A DNA stretch of 64,000 bases from Lysinibacillus fusiformis. Its GTDB lineage: Bacteria; Bacillota; Bacilli; Bacillales_A; Planococcaceae. Below the pieces are notes generated by a model. It saw nothing but the letters and a program-made list of their open reading frames with translations. It searched no databases and was not told the DNA's origin. Where the stretch lies: the NCBI RefSeq assembly GCF_002845985.1, contig NZ_PDFK01000005.1, positions 1 through 64,000 on the forward strand, given 5' to 3'. The position numbers were made by a program, and so were the translations under genes. Positions within the stretch are counted from its first letter, which is position 1. Each line of letters starts with the position of its first letter. Positions 49,554 through 57,102 of the stretch are shown one piece after another.

Positions 49554-50570
49554 TTGGTAAAACAAATTTTAGCCTCACCAAGCACAAAAAAGATATCTGA
49601 ATTATACACTAGATTATCTGGTGAAAATCCGACCTTAATACTACAACCTGAATTTCAAAGAAAATTTGTATGGAATGATGAGCATAAAGAAAAATTTATT
49701 GAAACGTTATTAAAAGGTATGCCTATACCTGAAATTTATATTGCTCAATCGGGCATAGATGTAGAAAAAATTGAAACTCAAGAAGTAGTTGTTGATGGTC
49801 AACAAAGATTAAGTACAATACTTCAGTATATTAATGAAAAGGAAGATTCTAAAGTTTTTGGTAATATTGTTAAAAAATTCAAAGAATTAAATGCAGAAAC
49901 TGAACGAAGAGATTTTCTTAACTATAATGTAGTAATTAGAGATTTAGGAGATATTAATCCAGAAGAAATTATAGAAATATTTAAAAGAATAAACTTAACT
50001 AGATACTCACTGACGGATATTGAATTACAAAATGCGATATATAATGGAGAATTTATTTCGGCTGCAAAAGAAATATTAGAAACTATAACAATTCAAGACC
50101 TACCTTTTTTAACAGATTCAAAATTAACTCGTATGGAAGATTTACATTATCTATTATTGATTTTATCTACTCTTGTAAGAGGAGGATATTTTAGCAGAGA
50201 TGTTGAGGTAGAAAAATGCATCATCGAATTTAATAATGAATTTCCAAATAAAGAAGAGTATCAAGAAAAAATTAATTTAGTATTTAGTTTTATTCAAAAT
50301 TTATCTTTAGATATTGATTCAATTTGGTTAAGAAAATCTAATTATTTTACATTATTTATTGAATTGTACAATCGATATGAATCATTAGATATAGATTCTC
50401 TAAAAGGAAGATTATTAAAGTTTGAAAATGATATTTTGAAAAATAAAAATGCTGGTAAGGATACTAATGATTATGGCAGATATTACTCCTATATGTATTC
50501 TGGAACTAATAGTAGACAAGCTAGAGTTGTAAGAGCTGAGCTATTAGGAAAGTATGTTTTTGATAATTAA
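49554..50570 (+). CDS. DUF262 (GmrS/ParB-like) protein (island cargo)
   Basis: 338 aa; TTG start after GGAG. The DUF262 domain shows LQPEFQRKFVWNDEHKEKFIETLLKGMPIPEIYIA and the nucleotide-handling motif VVDGQQRLSTI (Asp81 to Arg85), then EIFKRINLTRYSLTDIELQNAIYNG. DUF262 is the N-terminal part of GmrSD type IV restriction enzymes and of several defence proteins. The HNH-type DUF1524 nuclease half is absent: the C-terminus is helical with no visible H-N-H, so any cutting activity would have to come from a partner. Second gene of the pair with the nucleotidyltransferase. The stop lies at the attachment site 3 repeat. Confidence 0.83.
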   Translation: MVKQILASPSTKKISELYTRLSGENPTLILQPEFQRKFVWNDEHKEKFIETLLKGMPIPEIYIAQSGIDVEKIETQEVVVDGQQRLSTILQYINEKEDSKVFGNIVKKFKELNAETERRDFLNYNVVIRDLGDINPEEIIEIFKRINLTRYSLTDIELQNAIYNGEFISAAKEILETITIQDLPFLTDSKLTRMEDLHYLLLILSTLVRGGYFSRDVEVEKCIIEFNNEFPNKEEYQEKINLVFSFIQNLSLDIDSIWLRKSNYFTLFIELYNRYESLDIDSLKGRLLKFENDILKNKNAGKDTNDYGRYYSYMYSGTNSRQARVVRAELLGKYVFDN

Positions 50571-50615
50571 AACCTCACTTACCCACATCACGGAGAACCG
50601 TACCATAAATAAGTG
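50569..50615. repeat. SCC-type attachment site 3, right end of the island
   Basis: Inverted part AAAACCTCACTTA (50569-50581), spacer CCCACATCAC, direct part GAGAACCGTACCATAAATAA (50593-50612) then GTG. Translated, it still reads GEPYHK-stop, exactly the end of RlmH, so this is the displaced chromosomal 3' end of rlmH. Confidence 0.85.
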
Positions 50616-50725
50616 CGACGGTTCTAAAGAAAATATAAAAATCCGATTCTAAATCCTTTGAGTCAACTCTTTAGTAATGCTTTCAAACCACACTCCATAC
50701 AGAAAGATTTTTTAAAAAAATCTAT

Positions 50726-50754
50726 TTGACGTTCTGTATTATTTTTTGTACGAT
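50726..50754 (+). promoter_or_regulatory. queF promoter
   Basis: TTGACG (50726-50731), 17 bases, TACGAT (50749-50754), upstream of the riboswitch. Confidence 0.78.
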
Positions 50755-50786
50755 ATTGAAGAAAAGAATGCCCGGACTAGAACGGG

Positions 50787-50821
50787 AGAGGTTCATAGCG
50801 GATACCCTCTATAAAAAACTA
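50787..50821 (+). ncRNA. preQ1-I riboswitch (upstream of queF)
   Basis: AGAGGTTCATAGCGGATACC then CTCTATAAAAAACTA: the preQ1-I consensus with stem AGAGG/CCTCT and the A-rich tail ending ACTA that forms the H-type pseudoknot. It is followed by a terminator hairpin, so preQ1 should switch transcription off. Confidence 0.92.
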
Positions 50822-50839
50822 TGGAAACATGACAATAAT

Positions 50840-50870
50840 GCCATGTCCATATTGGACGTGGCTTTTTTTT
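50840..50870 (+). terminator. Riboswitch-controlled terminator before queF
   Basis: Nine-base stem GCCATGTCC/GGACGTGGC (one G-T pair), five-base loop, then eight T. Confidence 0.9.
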
Positions 50871-50955
50871 ATGTGTTTACTTATGTTTTAAATAGAATGC
50901 TTGGTGATGCCTCTCTTGAAAAGTGTTGGGAAACATTTTACAAGGAGGTTTTTTT

Positions 50956-51456
50956 ATGTCTGGCCGAAGTCATGAAGAAGGATTAAAGGATTTAACCCTA
51001 TTAGGTAATCAAGGTACAAAGTATTCCTATGATTATGCACCTGAGGTATTGGAGGCTGTAGATAATCTGCATGCCAATCGAGATTATTTCGTTAAATTTA
51101 ATTGTCCAGAGTTTACTAGTTTATGCCCGCTTACACATCAGCCTGATTTTGCTACGATGTACATTTCGTATATCCCAGATAAAAAAATTGTTGAAAGTAA
51201 ATCACTAAAGTTGTATTTATTCAGTTTTAGAAATCACGGTGATTTCCATGAAGATTGCGTTAATATCATTATGAATGACTTAATTGCATTGCTTGATCCA
51301 CGATATATTGAGGTTTGGGGGAAGTTTACGCCACGTGGGGGTATTTCGATCGATCCATGGTGTAACTATGGGAAGCCAGGAACGAAATACGAGGAAATTG
51401 CCAATTATCGTTTAATGAATCATGATCTTAATCCAGAAAAAATTGATAATCGATAA
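50956..51456 (+). CDS. queF: NADPH-dependent 7-cyano-7-deazaguanine reductase QueF
   Basis: 166 aa; ATG at 50956 behind AAGGAGG. It reduces preQ0 to preQ1 with NADPH in queuosine synthesis. The catalytic Cys is in [15 protein letters not shown] and the QueF motif [21 protein letters not shown] follows. It is the short, unimodular type found in Bacillus. It is controlled by the preQ1 riboswitch directly upstream, so the product represses its own enzyme. A second riboswitch separates it from queC. Confidence 0.96.
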   Translation: MSGRSHEEGLKDLTLLGNQGTKYSYDYAPEVLEAVDNLHANRDYFVKFNCPEFTSLCPLTHQPDFATMYISYIPDKKIVESKSLKLYLFSFRNHGDFHEDCVNIIMNDLIALLDPRYIEVWGKFTPRGGISIDPWCNYGKPGTKYEEIANYRLMNHDLNPEKIDNR

Positions 51457-51484
51457 ATGAAGATTTGAATAGTTATATCAAGAA

Positions 51485-51516
51485 AGAGGTTTTTAGCTAC
51501 CCTCTTAAAAAAACTA
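51485..51516 (+). ncRNA. Second preQ1-I riboswitch (upstream of queC)
   Basis: AGAGGTTTTTAGCTACCCTC then TTAAAAAAACTAAG: same preQ1-I architecture as the copy at 50787, with a different loop. It is followed at once by a terminator and controls queC-queD-queE and the transporter. Confidence 0.88.
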
Positions 51517-51523
51517 AGAAGAA

Positions 51524-51556
51524 AGCAGCACTTTTTCTTAGAGTGCTGTTTTTTCG
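51524..51556 (+). terminator. Riboswitch-controlled terminator before queC
   Basis: Stem CAGCACT/AGTGCTG (51526-51532 with 51542-51548), then TTTTTT. Confidence 0.88.
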
Positions 51557-51575
51557 ATATAAGGGAGTTTTATAG

Positions 51576-52235
51576 ATGAAGCAGGAAAAAGCAATTGTTG
51601 TATTTAGTGGAGGTCAGGACAGTACAACTTGTTTGTTTTGGGCAAGGGAACGTTTTAAAGAGGTTGAGGCAGTCACTTTTGATTATGGTCAAAGGCATCG
51701 TCTTGAAATTGAATGTGCAAAAGAGATAGCGAGTGAACTTGGAATCAAGCATCATACTCTTGATATGTCACTCCTAAACCAACTTGCTCCGAATGCTTTG
51801 ACACGACAAGATATTACAGTAGAAGACGGAGATAATGGTGAGCTGCCATCGACTTTTGTGCCTGGTCGTAATCTTCTCTTTCTTTCATTTGCTGGTGTTT
51901 TAGCGAGTCAAGTAGGAGCTAAGCATATCGTGACGGGTGTTTGTGAAACAGATTTTAGCGGATATCCAGATTGCCGAGACGTTTTTATTAAATCCTTGAA
52001 TGTAACGTTAAATTTATCGATGGATGATTCCTTTGTAATTGATACACCGTTAATGTGGCTGAATAAGGCGCAGACTTGGGAGCTTGCTGATCGTTTTGGG
52101 GCATTGGACTTTGTTCGAGAACGAACGTTGACTTGCTATAACGGTGTCATAGCTGATGGTTGCGGTGAATGCCCAGCATGTAAACTGCGAAACAAAGGGC
52201 TTGATGAGTATTTGCGTTATAGGAAGGAGTCTTAA
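51576..52235 (+). CDS. queC: 7-cyano-7-deazaguanine synthase QueC
   Basis: 219 aa. ATP-dependent conversion of carboxy-deazaguanine to preQ0. The PP-loop motif [13 protein letters not shown] is at the start, and the zinc-binding cysteines are in [19 protein letters not shown] near the C-terminus. GGGAG precedes the ATG. First gene of queC-queD-queE-transporter behind the second preQ1 riboswitch. Confidence 0.97.
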   Translation: MKQEKAIVVFSGGQDSTTCLFWARERFKEVEAVTFDYGQRHRLEIECAKEIASELGIKHHTLDMSLLNQLAPNALTRQDITVEDGDNGELPSTFVPGRNLLFLSFAGVLASQVGAKHIVTGVCETDFSGYPDCRDVFIKSLNVTLNLSMDDSFVIDTPLMWLNKAQTWELADRFGALDFVRERTLTCYNGVIADGCGECPACKLRNKGLDEYLRYRKES

Positions 52236-52238
52236 GGT

Positions 52239-52712
52239 ATGTCAGATTTTAGAATCGTCGAGAGGCTCCAAAAAATAGATGTCGATATTCAAAGAAATCA
52301 ATTGAACTATCATGCAAAGCGCGTTCTTGTAAGCAAAGAATTTACCTTTGATGCTGCTCATCATTTACATCATTATGAGGGAAAATGTAAAAACCTACAT
52401 GGTCATACCTATCGTGTAGTATTGGGATTGAGTGGCTACACAGATGAACGCGGTTTGATGATTGATTTTGGCGATATAAAAAAAATATGGAAACGAAAAA
52501 TAGAGATTCATTTGGATCATCGTTATTTAAATGAAACGCTTCCACCCATGAATACGACGGCAGAAAACATTGTAGTTTGGATTTATGAAAAGTTGGCAGA
52601 GGCATTGCTTGATGAACCAAGCTATAGCGGTGCATGTGTAGAGTTTATTAGGTTATATGAAACTCCGACAAGCTATGCAGAGGCGAGACGGGAGTGGATG
52701 GAAGGTGAGTAA
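52239..52712 (+). CDS. queD: 6-carboxytetrahydropterin synthase QueD
   Basis: 157 aa. It makes 6-carboxy-tetrahydropterin from dihydroneopterin triphosphate, the first deazaguanine-specific step. Zinc ligands appear in FDAAHHLHHYEGKCKNLHGHTYRV; the Cys of KCKN is the catalytic residue; the late ELD/E region is LYETPTSYAE. It starts three bases after queC and overlaps queE by eight bases. Confidence 0.96.
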   Translation: MSDFRIVERLQKIDVDIQRNQLNYHAKRVLVSKEFTFDAAHHLHHYEGKCKNLHGHTYRVVLGLSGYTDERGLMIDFGDIKKIWKRKIEIHLDHRYLNETLPPMNTTAENIVVWIYEKLAEALLDEPSYSGACVEFIRLYETPTSYAEARREWMEGE

Positions 52713-53433
52713 GGTACCTGTTATCGAAATCTTTGGACCAACAATTCAAGGTGAGGGAATGGTCGTTGGTCAGAAGACAATGTTTGTGAGAACTGCAGGT
52801 TGTGATTATTCCTGTTCTTGGTGTGATTCATTGTTTACTTGGGATGGCAGTGGAAAGCATCTGATTGTCCAAATGACAGCGGAAGAGATTTGGACTGAGT
52901 TGAAACGTCTTGGAGGCAATGGCTTCTCATTTGTCACGATTTCAGGCGGCAATCCTGCACTCACCCCACATTTAGCTGAGCTCATTGCCATTTTAAAAGA
53001 AAACAACATAAGAATTGGGGTGGAAACACAGGGAAGTAGGTGGCAAAAATGGATGCATGAGATTGATGAACTGACCATTTCTCCAAAGCCACCTAGTTCT
53101 GGAATGACCACGGACTATTCAGTGCTCTCATATATCTTCGAAAAACTTAAAAATCAAAACAGCAATCACCATATATCTCTTAAAATAGTCGTTTTTAATC
53201 AAGAGGATTACGATTATGCTAAACAAATTCACCATCGATATCCAATGATTCCTTTTTATCTTCAAGTCGGTAATGATGATCTCATGACAACGGACAATTC
53301 ACAATTAATTATGCATTTATTGGATAAATATCATGCACTGATTGATAGAGTGATGAAGGATGAAGAATTAAGAGATGTTAAAGTACTACCACAGTTACAT
53401 GCCCTTGTTTGGGGAAATAAAAGAGGCGTATAG
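52705..53433 (+). CDS. queE: 7-carboxy-7-deazaguanine synthase QueE (radical SAM)
   Basis: 242 aa with GTG at 52705 (MSKVPVIEIFGPTIQGEG), chosen because family proteins start just before this motif; the frame is open further upstream inside queD. Radical SAM cluster motif CDYSCSWC (CxxxCxxC), then the SAM region FVTISGGNPAL. It rearranges carboxytetrahydropterin to carboxydeazaguanine. It ends one base into the VUT reading frame but 42 bases before the chosen transporter start. Confidence 0.95.
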   Translation: MSKVPVIEIFGPTIQGEGMVVGQKTMFVRTAGCDYSCSWCDSLFTWDGSGKHLIVQMTAEEIWTELKRLGGNGFSFVTISGGNPALTPHLAELIAILKENNIRIGVETQGSRWQKWMHEIDELTISPKPPSSGMTTDYSVLSYIFEKLKNQNSNHHISLKIVVFNQEDYDYAKQIHHRYPMIPFYLQVGNDDLMTTDNSQLIMHLLDKYHALIDRVMKDEELRDVKVLPQLHALVWGNKRGV

Positions 53434-53474
53434 TGTGCCATTACAAAAATGTTTTTAAATTGAGGAGTAGTAGT

Positions 53475-54014
53475 ATGAGAATATTGTTTTATTTATTATC
53501 TATTGTCATCGCTAATGTAGTAACGGCAGCATTTGCGCCATTGCACTTCGGTATGTTTATTGTTCCAATGGGGACGTTTTTAATTGGGGCAACCTTTATT
53601 TTTCGGGACCTTGTACAAAATAAATATGGTAGAGCAAAGACGTATTTATTTATTATTACAGCTTTAATTTTATCAGCAGTAGTGTCATTCCTACTGGGGG
53701 ATACACTTTTGATTGTGGTAGCGTCAGCACTATCATTTGTTGTCGCTGAAACAGCTGATACAGAAATCTATACTCGATTAAAATTACCAATGGCTTGGCG
53801 TGTGTTCTACAGTGGTCTTGTTGGAGGATTTTTGGATTCTGCAATTTTCGTAGTAATCGGCTTGAGTCCACTTGGAGCTAATATATTACCTTGGGAAGCC
53901 GTACCAGCCGCCATTTTCGGACAAATTGTTGTGAAGACAATTATTCAAATGTTTGGCGCAATGATTTTAAATCAAGTTGGTACAATGAAAGAAAAACATC
54001 TAACTACAGGATAA
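53475..54014 (+). CDS. VUT family queuosine precursor transporter (YhhQ-like)
   Basis: 179 aa; ATG at 53475 after GAGGAG. About six membrane segments; family marks are MGTFLIGATFIFRDLVQNKYGRAKTYLFI and ADTEIYTRLKLPMAWRVFYSGLVGGFLDSAIFV. YhhQ-type proteins (COG1738) import queuosine precursors such as preQ0 and preQ1. Being last in a preQ1-riboswitch operon supports salvage of precursor together with synthesis. Confidence 0.88.
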   Translation: MRILFYLLSIVIANVVTAAFAPLHFGMFIVPMGTFLIGATFIFRDLVQNKYGRAKTYLFIITALILSAVVSFLLGDTLLIVVASALSFVVAETADTEIYTRLKLPMAWRVFYSGLVGGFLDSAIFVVIGLSPLGANILPWEAVPAAIFGQIVVKTIIQMFGAMILNQVGTMKEKHLTTG

Positions 54015-54090
54015 CTCGTTGAAAACATTGATTAGGCATATTCCACAAGAGATGCCGTTCATTTTGACGAGACAGAGCTATAAGTAAAAC

Positions 54091-54122
54091 AGGCAGATTC
54101 GCTTTATAATGCGAATCTGCCT
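54091..54122. terminator. Convergent terminator between transporter and MFS gene
   Basis: Twelve-base perfect stem AGGCAGATTCGC/GCGAATCTGCCT with an eight-base loop; short T-rich tails on both strands. Confidence 0.82.
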
Positions 54123-54170
54123 AGTTTAATTTTAAAGGTCTTAATGCATTTTCAATTGTTTCTATCATTT

Positions 54171-55361
54171 TTATGCTGATTTCTCTAGTTTTTGATCTAA
54201 ATGATGACTAAGAAAAGTTAGGAAACTTGCACAGACGGCAACAATCCCACCGACCCATGTAACATTCATTAAATTTCCCTGATGATAGACAATTCCCCCT
54301 AATGCAGAACCAAAAGCGATACCTACGTTACTTGCTACGGGCATAAGTGAAGCAGCCAATCCTTTCGCACTGGGTTGGTAAATTTCAGCGAGGTCTATTA
54401 AATAAAGCTGAGTAGATGTTGTTAAGAGGATAGCCATTAATGACATTAAGCCAATATTGACCAGCCCTAAAATAAAATGATTTGTAGTCCAAAATAAACT
54501 TGTCAGAACAATAGCCTGCACAAGAAAAACAAAGCGAAGGCGACCGATAGCATTATGACTGGCAATTTTACTGGCGAGGATATTGCTGAAAATGGAAATA
54601 AACCCATAACCAAATAAGATTAGACTAATAGAATTATTTGGTGCTCCCATTCCCTTCAAAATAGGAACAAGGTACGTAAAGACAGCGTAAGTGGCCCCAA
54701 ATCCTAGAGCAGGAATGAAAAAAGCCATTAAAATACGCGGCTTGATCATTAAAGAAAACTGATCCCGTATCGAGCTACGTACTTGGCTGAGTTGATTAGG
54801 TAAGACAAAAAAGGATGCCAAAAAAGCCAAACCACCTAGAAAGGTTGTTAACATGAAAGTGGCATTCCAACCATACCAGTCTGCGATTACAATACCAATT
54901 GGCACTCCAACGACATTTGCTAGTGTGAAACCACCAAAAACGAATGATATAGCAAGTCCGCGTTTGTTTATCGGCATGGTTTCGCTTGCAACAATCATGG
55001 CTAGAGAGATTAATACTCCTGTTACAATCGCTGTCATAATACGAAGTACAAGGAGCATGATGTAGCTCGTTGAAATGACGCAAAAAGCATTGAGGACGAT
55101 GAAAGCAAGGATCAAAAACAACATCCATTTACGCTTTGGAAAATGACTTGTTGCTGACATCACTAGTGGTGTGGCAATAGCAAATGTAATGGCAAATGCA
55201 GAAACGAGTGTGCCTGCTTTTGCATTAGTCATTTGAAGGCTTGAGGAAATATCAGTTAAGATTCCGACTATAACAAATTCGCTTGTCCCTAGTACAAATG
55301 TCAATAACGTAAGTGTTAAAATGAGTAACCAATGTCGCTTGGATAATTGTGAGTTGTGCAT
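54171..55361 (-). CDS. MFS transporter (AraJ/drug:H+ antiporter-1 type)
   Basis: 396 aa, twelve predicted membrane segments. It starts in the usual way for DHA1 transporters (LILTLTLLTFVLGTSEFVIVGILTDI) with motif-A-like region SHFPKRKWMLF after the second helix and motif C-like GGFTLANVVGVPIG near helix five. AGAGGTATCT precedes the ATG. Such proteins export sugars, arabinose-like compounds or drugs; the substrate is unknown. Single gene, opposite in direction to the que operon. Confidence 0.9.
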   Translation of the reverse strand: MHNSQLSKRHWLLILTLTLLTFVLGTSEFVIVGILTDISSSLQMTNAKAGTLVSAFAITFAIATPLVMSATSHFPKRKWMLFLILAFIVLNAFCVISTSYIMLLVLRIMTAIVTGVLISLAMIVASETMPINKRGLAISFVFGGFTLANVVGVPIGIVIADWYGWNATFMLTTFLGGLAFLASFFVLPNQLSQVRSSIRDQFSLMIKPRILMAFFIPALGFGATYAVFTYLVPILKGMGAPNNSISLILFGYGFISIFSNILASKIASHNAIGRLRFVFLVQAIVLTSLFWTTNHFILGLVNIGLMSLMAILLTTSTQLYLIDLAEIYQPSAKGLAASLMPVASNVGIAFGSALGGIVYHQGNLMNVTWVGGIVAVCASFLTFLSHHLDQKLEKSA

Positions 55362-55713
55362 AGATACCTCTTTCTAAGATGAATATAAATGTGTAGTAGA
55401 TAAACAACCTAAACATCATATCATAAAATATTTTAGCGAGAAAAAATCTTTCTAGATTAAATCGGAATGAATGGATTCCCAAAATCGACAAAACTACAGA
55501 GAAATCGCATTCTGTTGCTAATCCTAAAAGGATATCAATAAAGATGCTTTTGTATTAAATATGTACATAAAGAATAATTCCTAGTACCTTCCACTTTTCC
55601 TTAAAGAAGGAATTTACTGATTTTGCTCGAACTCTATAAATAAGAAATTCCTGTTCAAAATCTAAAATACTCACTTAAAGATGCTCCCTTTTAAAAGGGG
55701 AAAAGGAAGGTTT
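55362..55713. other. 352-base divergent intergenic region
   Basis: AT-rich, no gene seen. TTTACT, 16 bases, TATAAA near 55616-55643 is a weak candidate promoter for the MBL gene. Short inverted pieces such as TTCCTTAAAGAAGGAA (near 55600) could be an operator. Confidence 0.35.
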
Positions 55714-56529
55714 ATGATGATTCAATTCCAAAAAGATAATATTACTGTTTTTCAAAGTGCATTGTATATGACTACTTCGGCTATCATTCAAACGAATGAA
55801 GCGATAATTATGACAGATCCTAATTGGTTACCTAGCGAAATTGAAGAGATTCAGGCTTACATAAACAACATGGAAGGTGATAAGCAACTATATATTATTT
55901 ACACTCATAGCGATTTTGACCATATTATTGGTTCAGGGGCCTTTCCAGGAACAAAGGTAATTGCATCTAAACAATTTGATAAAAATCCGAACAAAGCAAA
56001 AAGCATTCAAAAAATCCAACAATTTGATCAAAGTTATTATATACAGAGGAGCTATTCCCCTGTATATCCAACAGTAGATATTGTCGTTTCAGAGGATGGG
56101 CAAACATTAGAGTTAGATTCGATAACTATGACATTTTATCAAGCACCTGGTCATACGGATGATGGTTTATTTACAGTGATAGAGCCGTATGGGCTATTTC
56201 TTTCGGGAGATTACTTGTCAGATATTGAGTTTCCTTTCATTTTTAGCAGTTATAAAGACTATGTCAATACTATTCGTAAAGCTGAAGATATTTTACTGCA
56301 TCATCAAATAACAACCCATATACCAGGACACGGAACGACAACACAGAACCAACAAGAAATCCAAAAAAGGATTCATTTTTCTAAACATTACTTAGCACAG
56401 CTTCCGCAGGATAACGAAGCGTTAGAGAAATGTTTAAGGGAAGAGTATTCGTTTTTTGAAGGAATGAAAAGCATTCATATTGACAATAAAAAGATGGTCA
56501 ATAAAGAATGTTCAGAAGAGAATCTGTAG
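55714..56529 (+). CDS. MBL-fold metallo-hydrolase
   Basis: 271 aa; ATG at 55714 after AAGGAAGG. The metallo-beta-lactamase fold is clear, but the first metal motif is THSDFDH, that is HxDxDH instead of the usual HxHxDH. Later ligands are present: His in APGHTDDGLF, Asp in LSGDYLSDIE and His in HIPGHGTT. The protein resembles small-molecule hydrolases of the lactonase/thioesterase type; substrate unknown. Single gene with its own terminator. Confidence 0.85.
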   Translation: MMIQFQKDNITVFQSALYMTTSAIIQTNEAIIMTDPNWLPSEIEEIQAYINNMEGDKQLYIIYTHSDFDHIIGSGAFPGTKVIASKQFDKNPNKAKSIQKIQQFDQSYYIQRSYSPVYPTVDIVVSEDGQTLELDSITMTFYQAPGHTDDGLFTVIEPYGLFLSGDYLSDIEFPFIFSSYKDYVNTIRKAEDILLHHQITTHIPGHGTTTQNQQEIQKRIHFSKHYLAQLPQDNEALEKCLREEYSFFEGMKSIHIDNKKMVNKECSEENL

Positions 56530-56596
56530 TCAATAATCTTTTGAGATGTATTACAAGTAAAACAAAAAGGAGATTGGTTTAGTACCCATAGAAAAA

Positions 56597-56654
56597 ACAC
56601 CTCCACGTTGAATGTTTTGTATTTAATACCCGTTTTTCAACGAAAGGTGTTTTT
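56597..56654 (+). terminator. MBL gene terminator
   Basis: Long interrupted stem AACACCTccaCGTTGAA/TTCAACGaaAGGTGTT with a 23-base loop, then a T run. Confidence 0.75.
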
Positions 56655-57102
56655 ATTTGTCTCTTATTTTTAGGTCAGTGCGAGATGGATACGCATTGTC
56701 TTTTTTTCTGAGTATTATCTACGTTCAGGCAAATGTGCCAACTCCTCGTATATTTCAGCCCTCTCGTACAAAAGTTGTAGAGGTTTTACTTTTGTGTCGG
56801 GCCTTTCAATGTCTAATAGAGGTGAGGGGCACAATTGCGCTTTAGTTCATGTGAAAATGTAATTACAGAAAATGAGGTTTTATTATAAAACTACTATTCT
56901 AAATAATATTGTAAAAGTTTAATATAAACATTTTACAAAAAATTTAGAATATTAATATTAAATAACAATATATTTATTATTTTTCTGTTAAAATTACTAT
57001 GTTAAACAATATTTTGGCAATGTTTAATAATTACAATTAATTGTATTGATTGGATTCAAAATCATCCTTATTAAATAGGAATGGGGAGGTATTACTCTAA
57101 GT
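56655..57102. other. 448-base intergenic region before the SLH protein gene
   Basis: A 62-codon open frame at 56657-56845 has no ribosome-binding site and no recognisable motif; I regard it as chance. From 56860 the sequence is extremely AT-rich, a usual setting for S-layer gene promoters. GGGGAGG lies 12 bases before the SLH start. Confidence 0.4.

Larger units (their letters stand above)
48781..50610. mobile_element. SCC-like mini-element B (nucleotidyltransferase/DUF262 cargo)
   Basis: About 1.8 kb between att copies 2 and 3, strongly AT-rich, containing a two-gene operon and no recombinase. Its right end is followed by the ordinary chromosomal queF region. Boundaries are inferred from the repeats. 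Confidence 0.68.

Noticed and set aside
50726..50986. 86-codon frame upstream of queF
   Set aside because: It overlaps the promoter, riboswitch and terminator and enters queF in another frame.
56657..56845. 62-codon frame before the SLH gene
   Set aside because: It begins just past the MBL terminator, without ribosome-binding site or motif.
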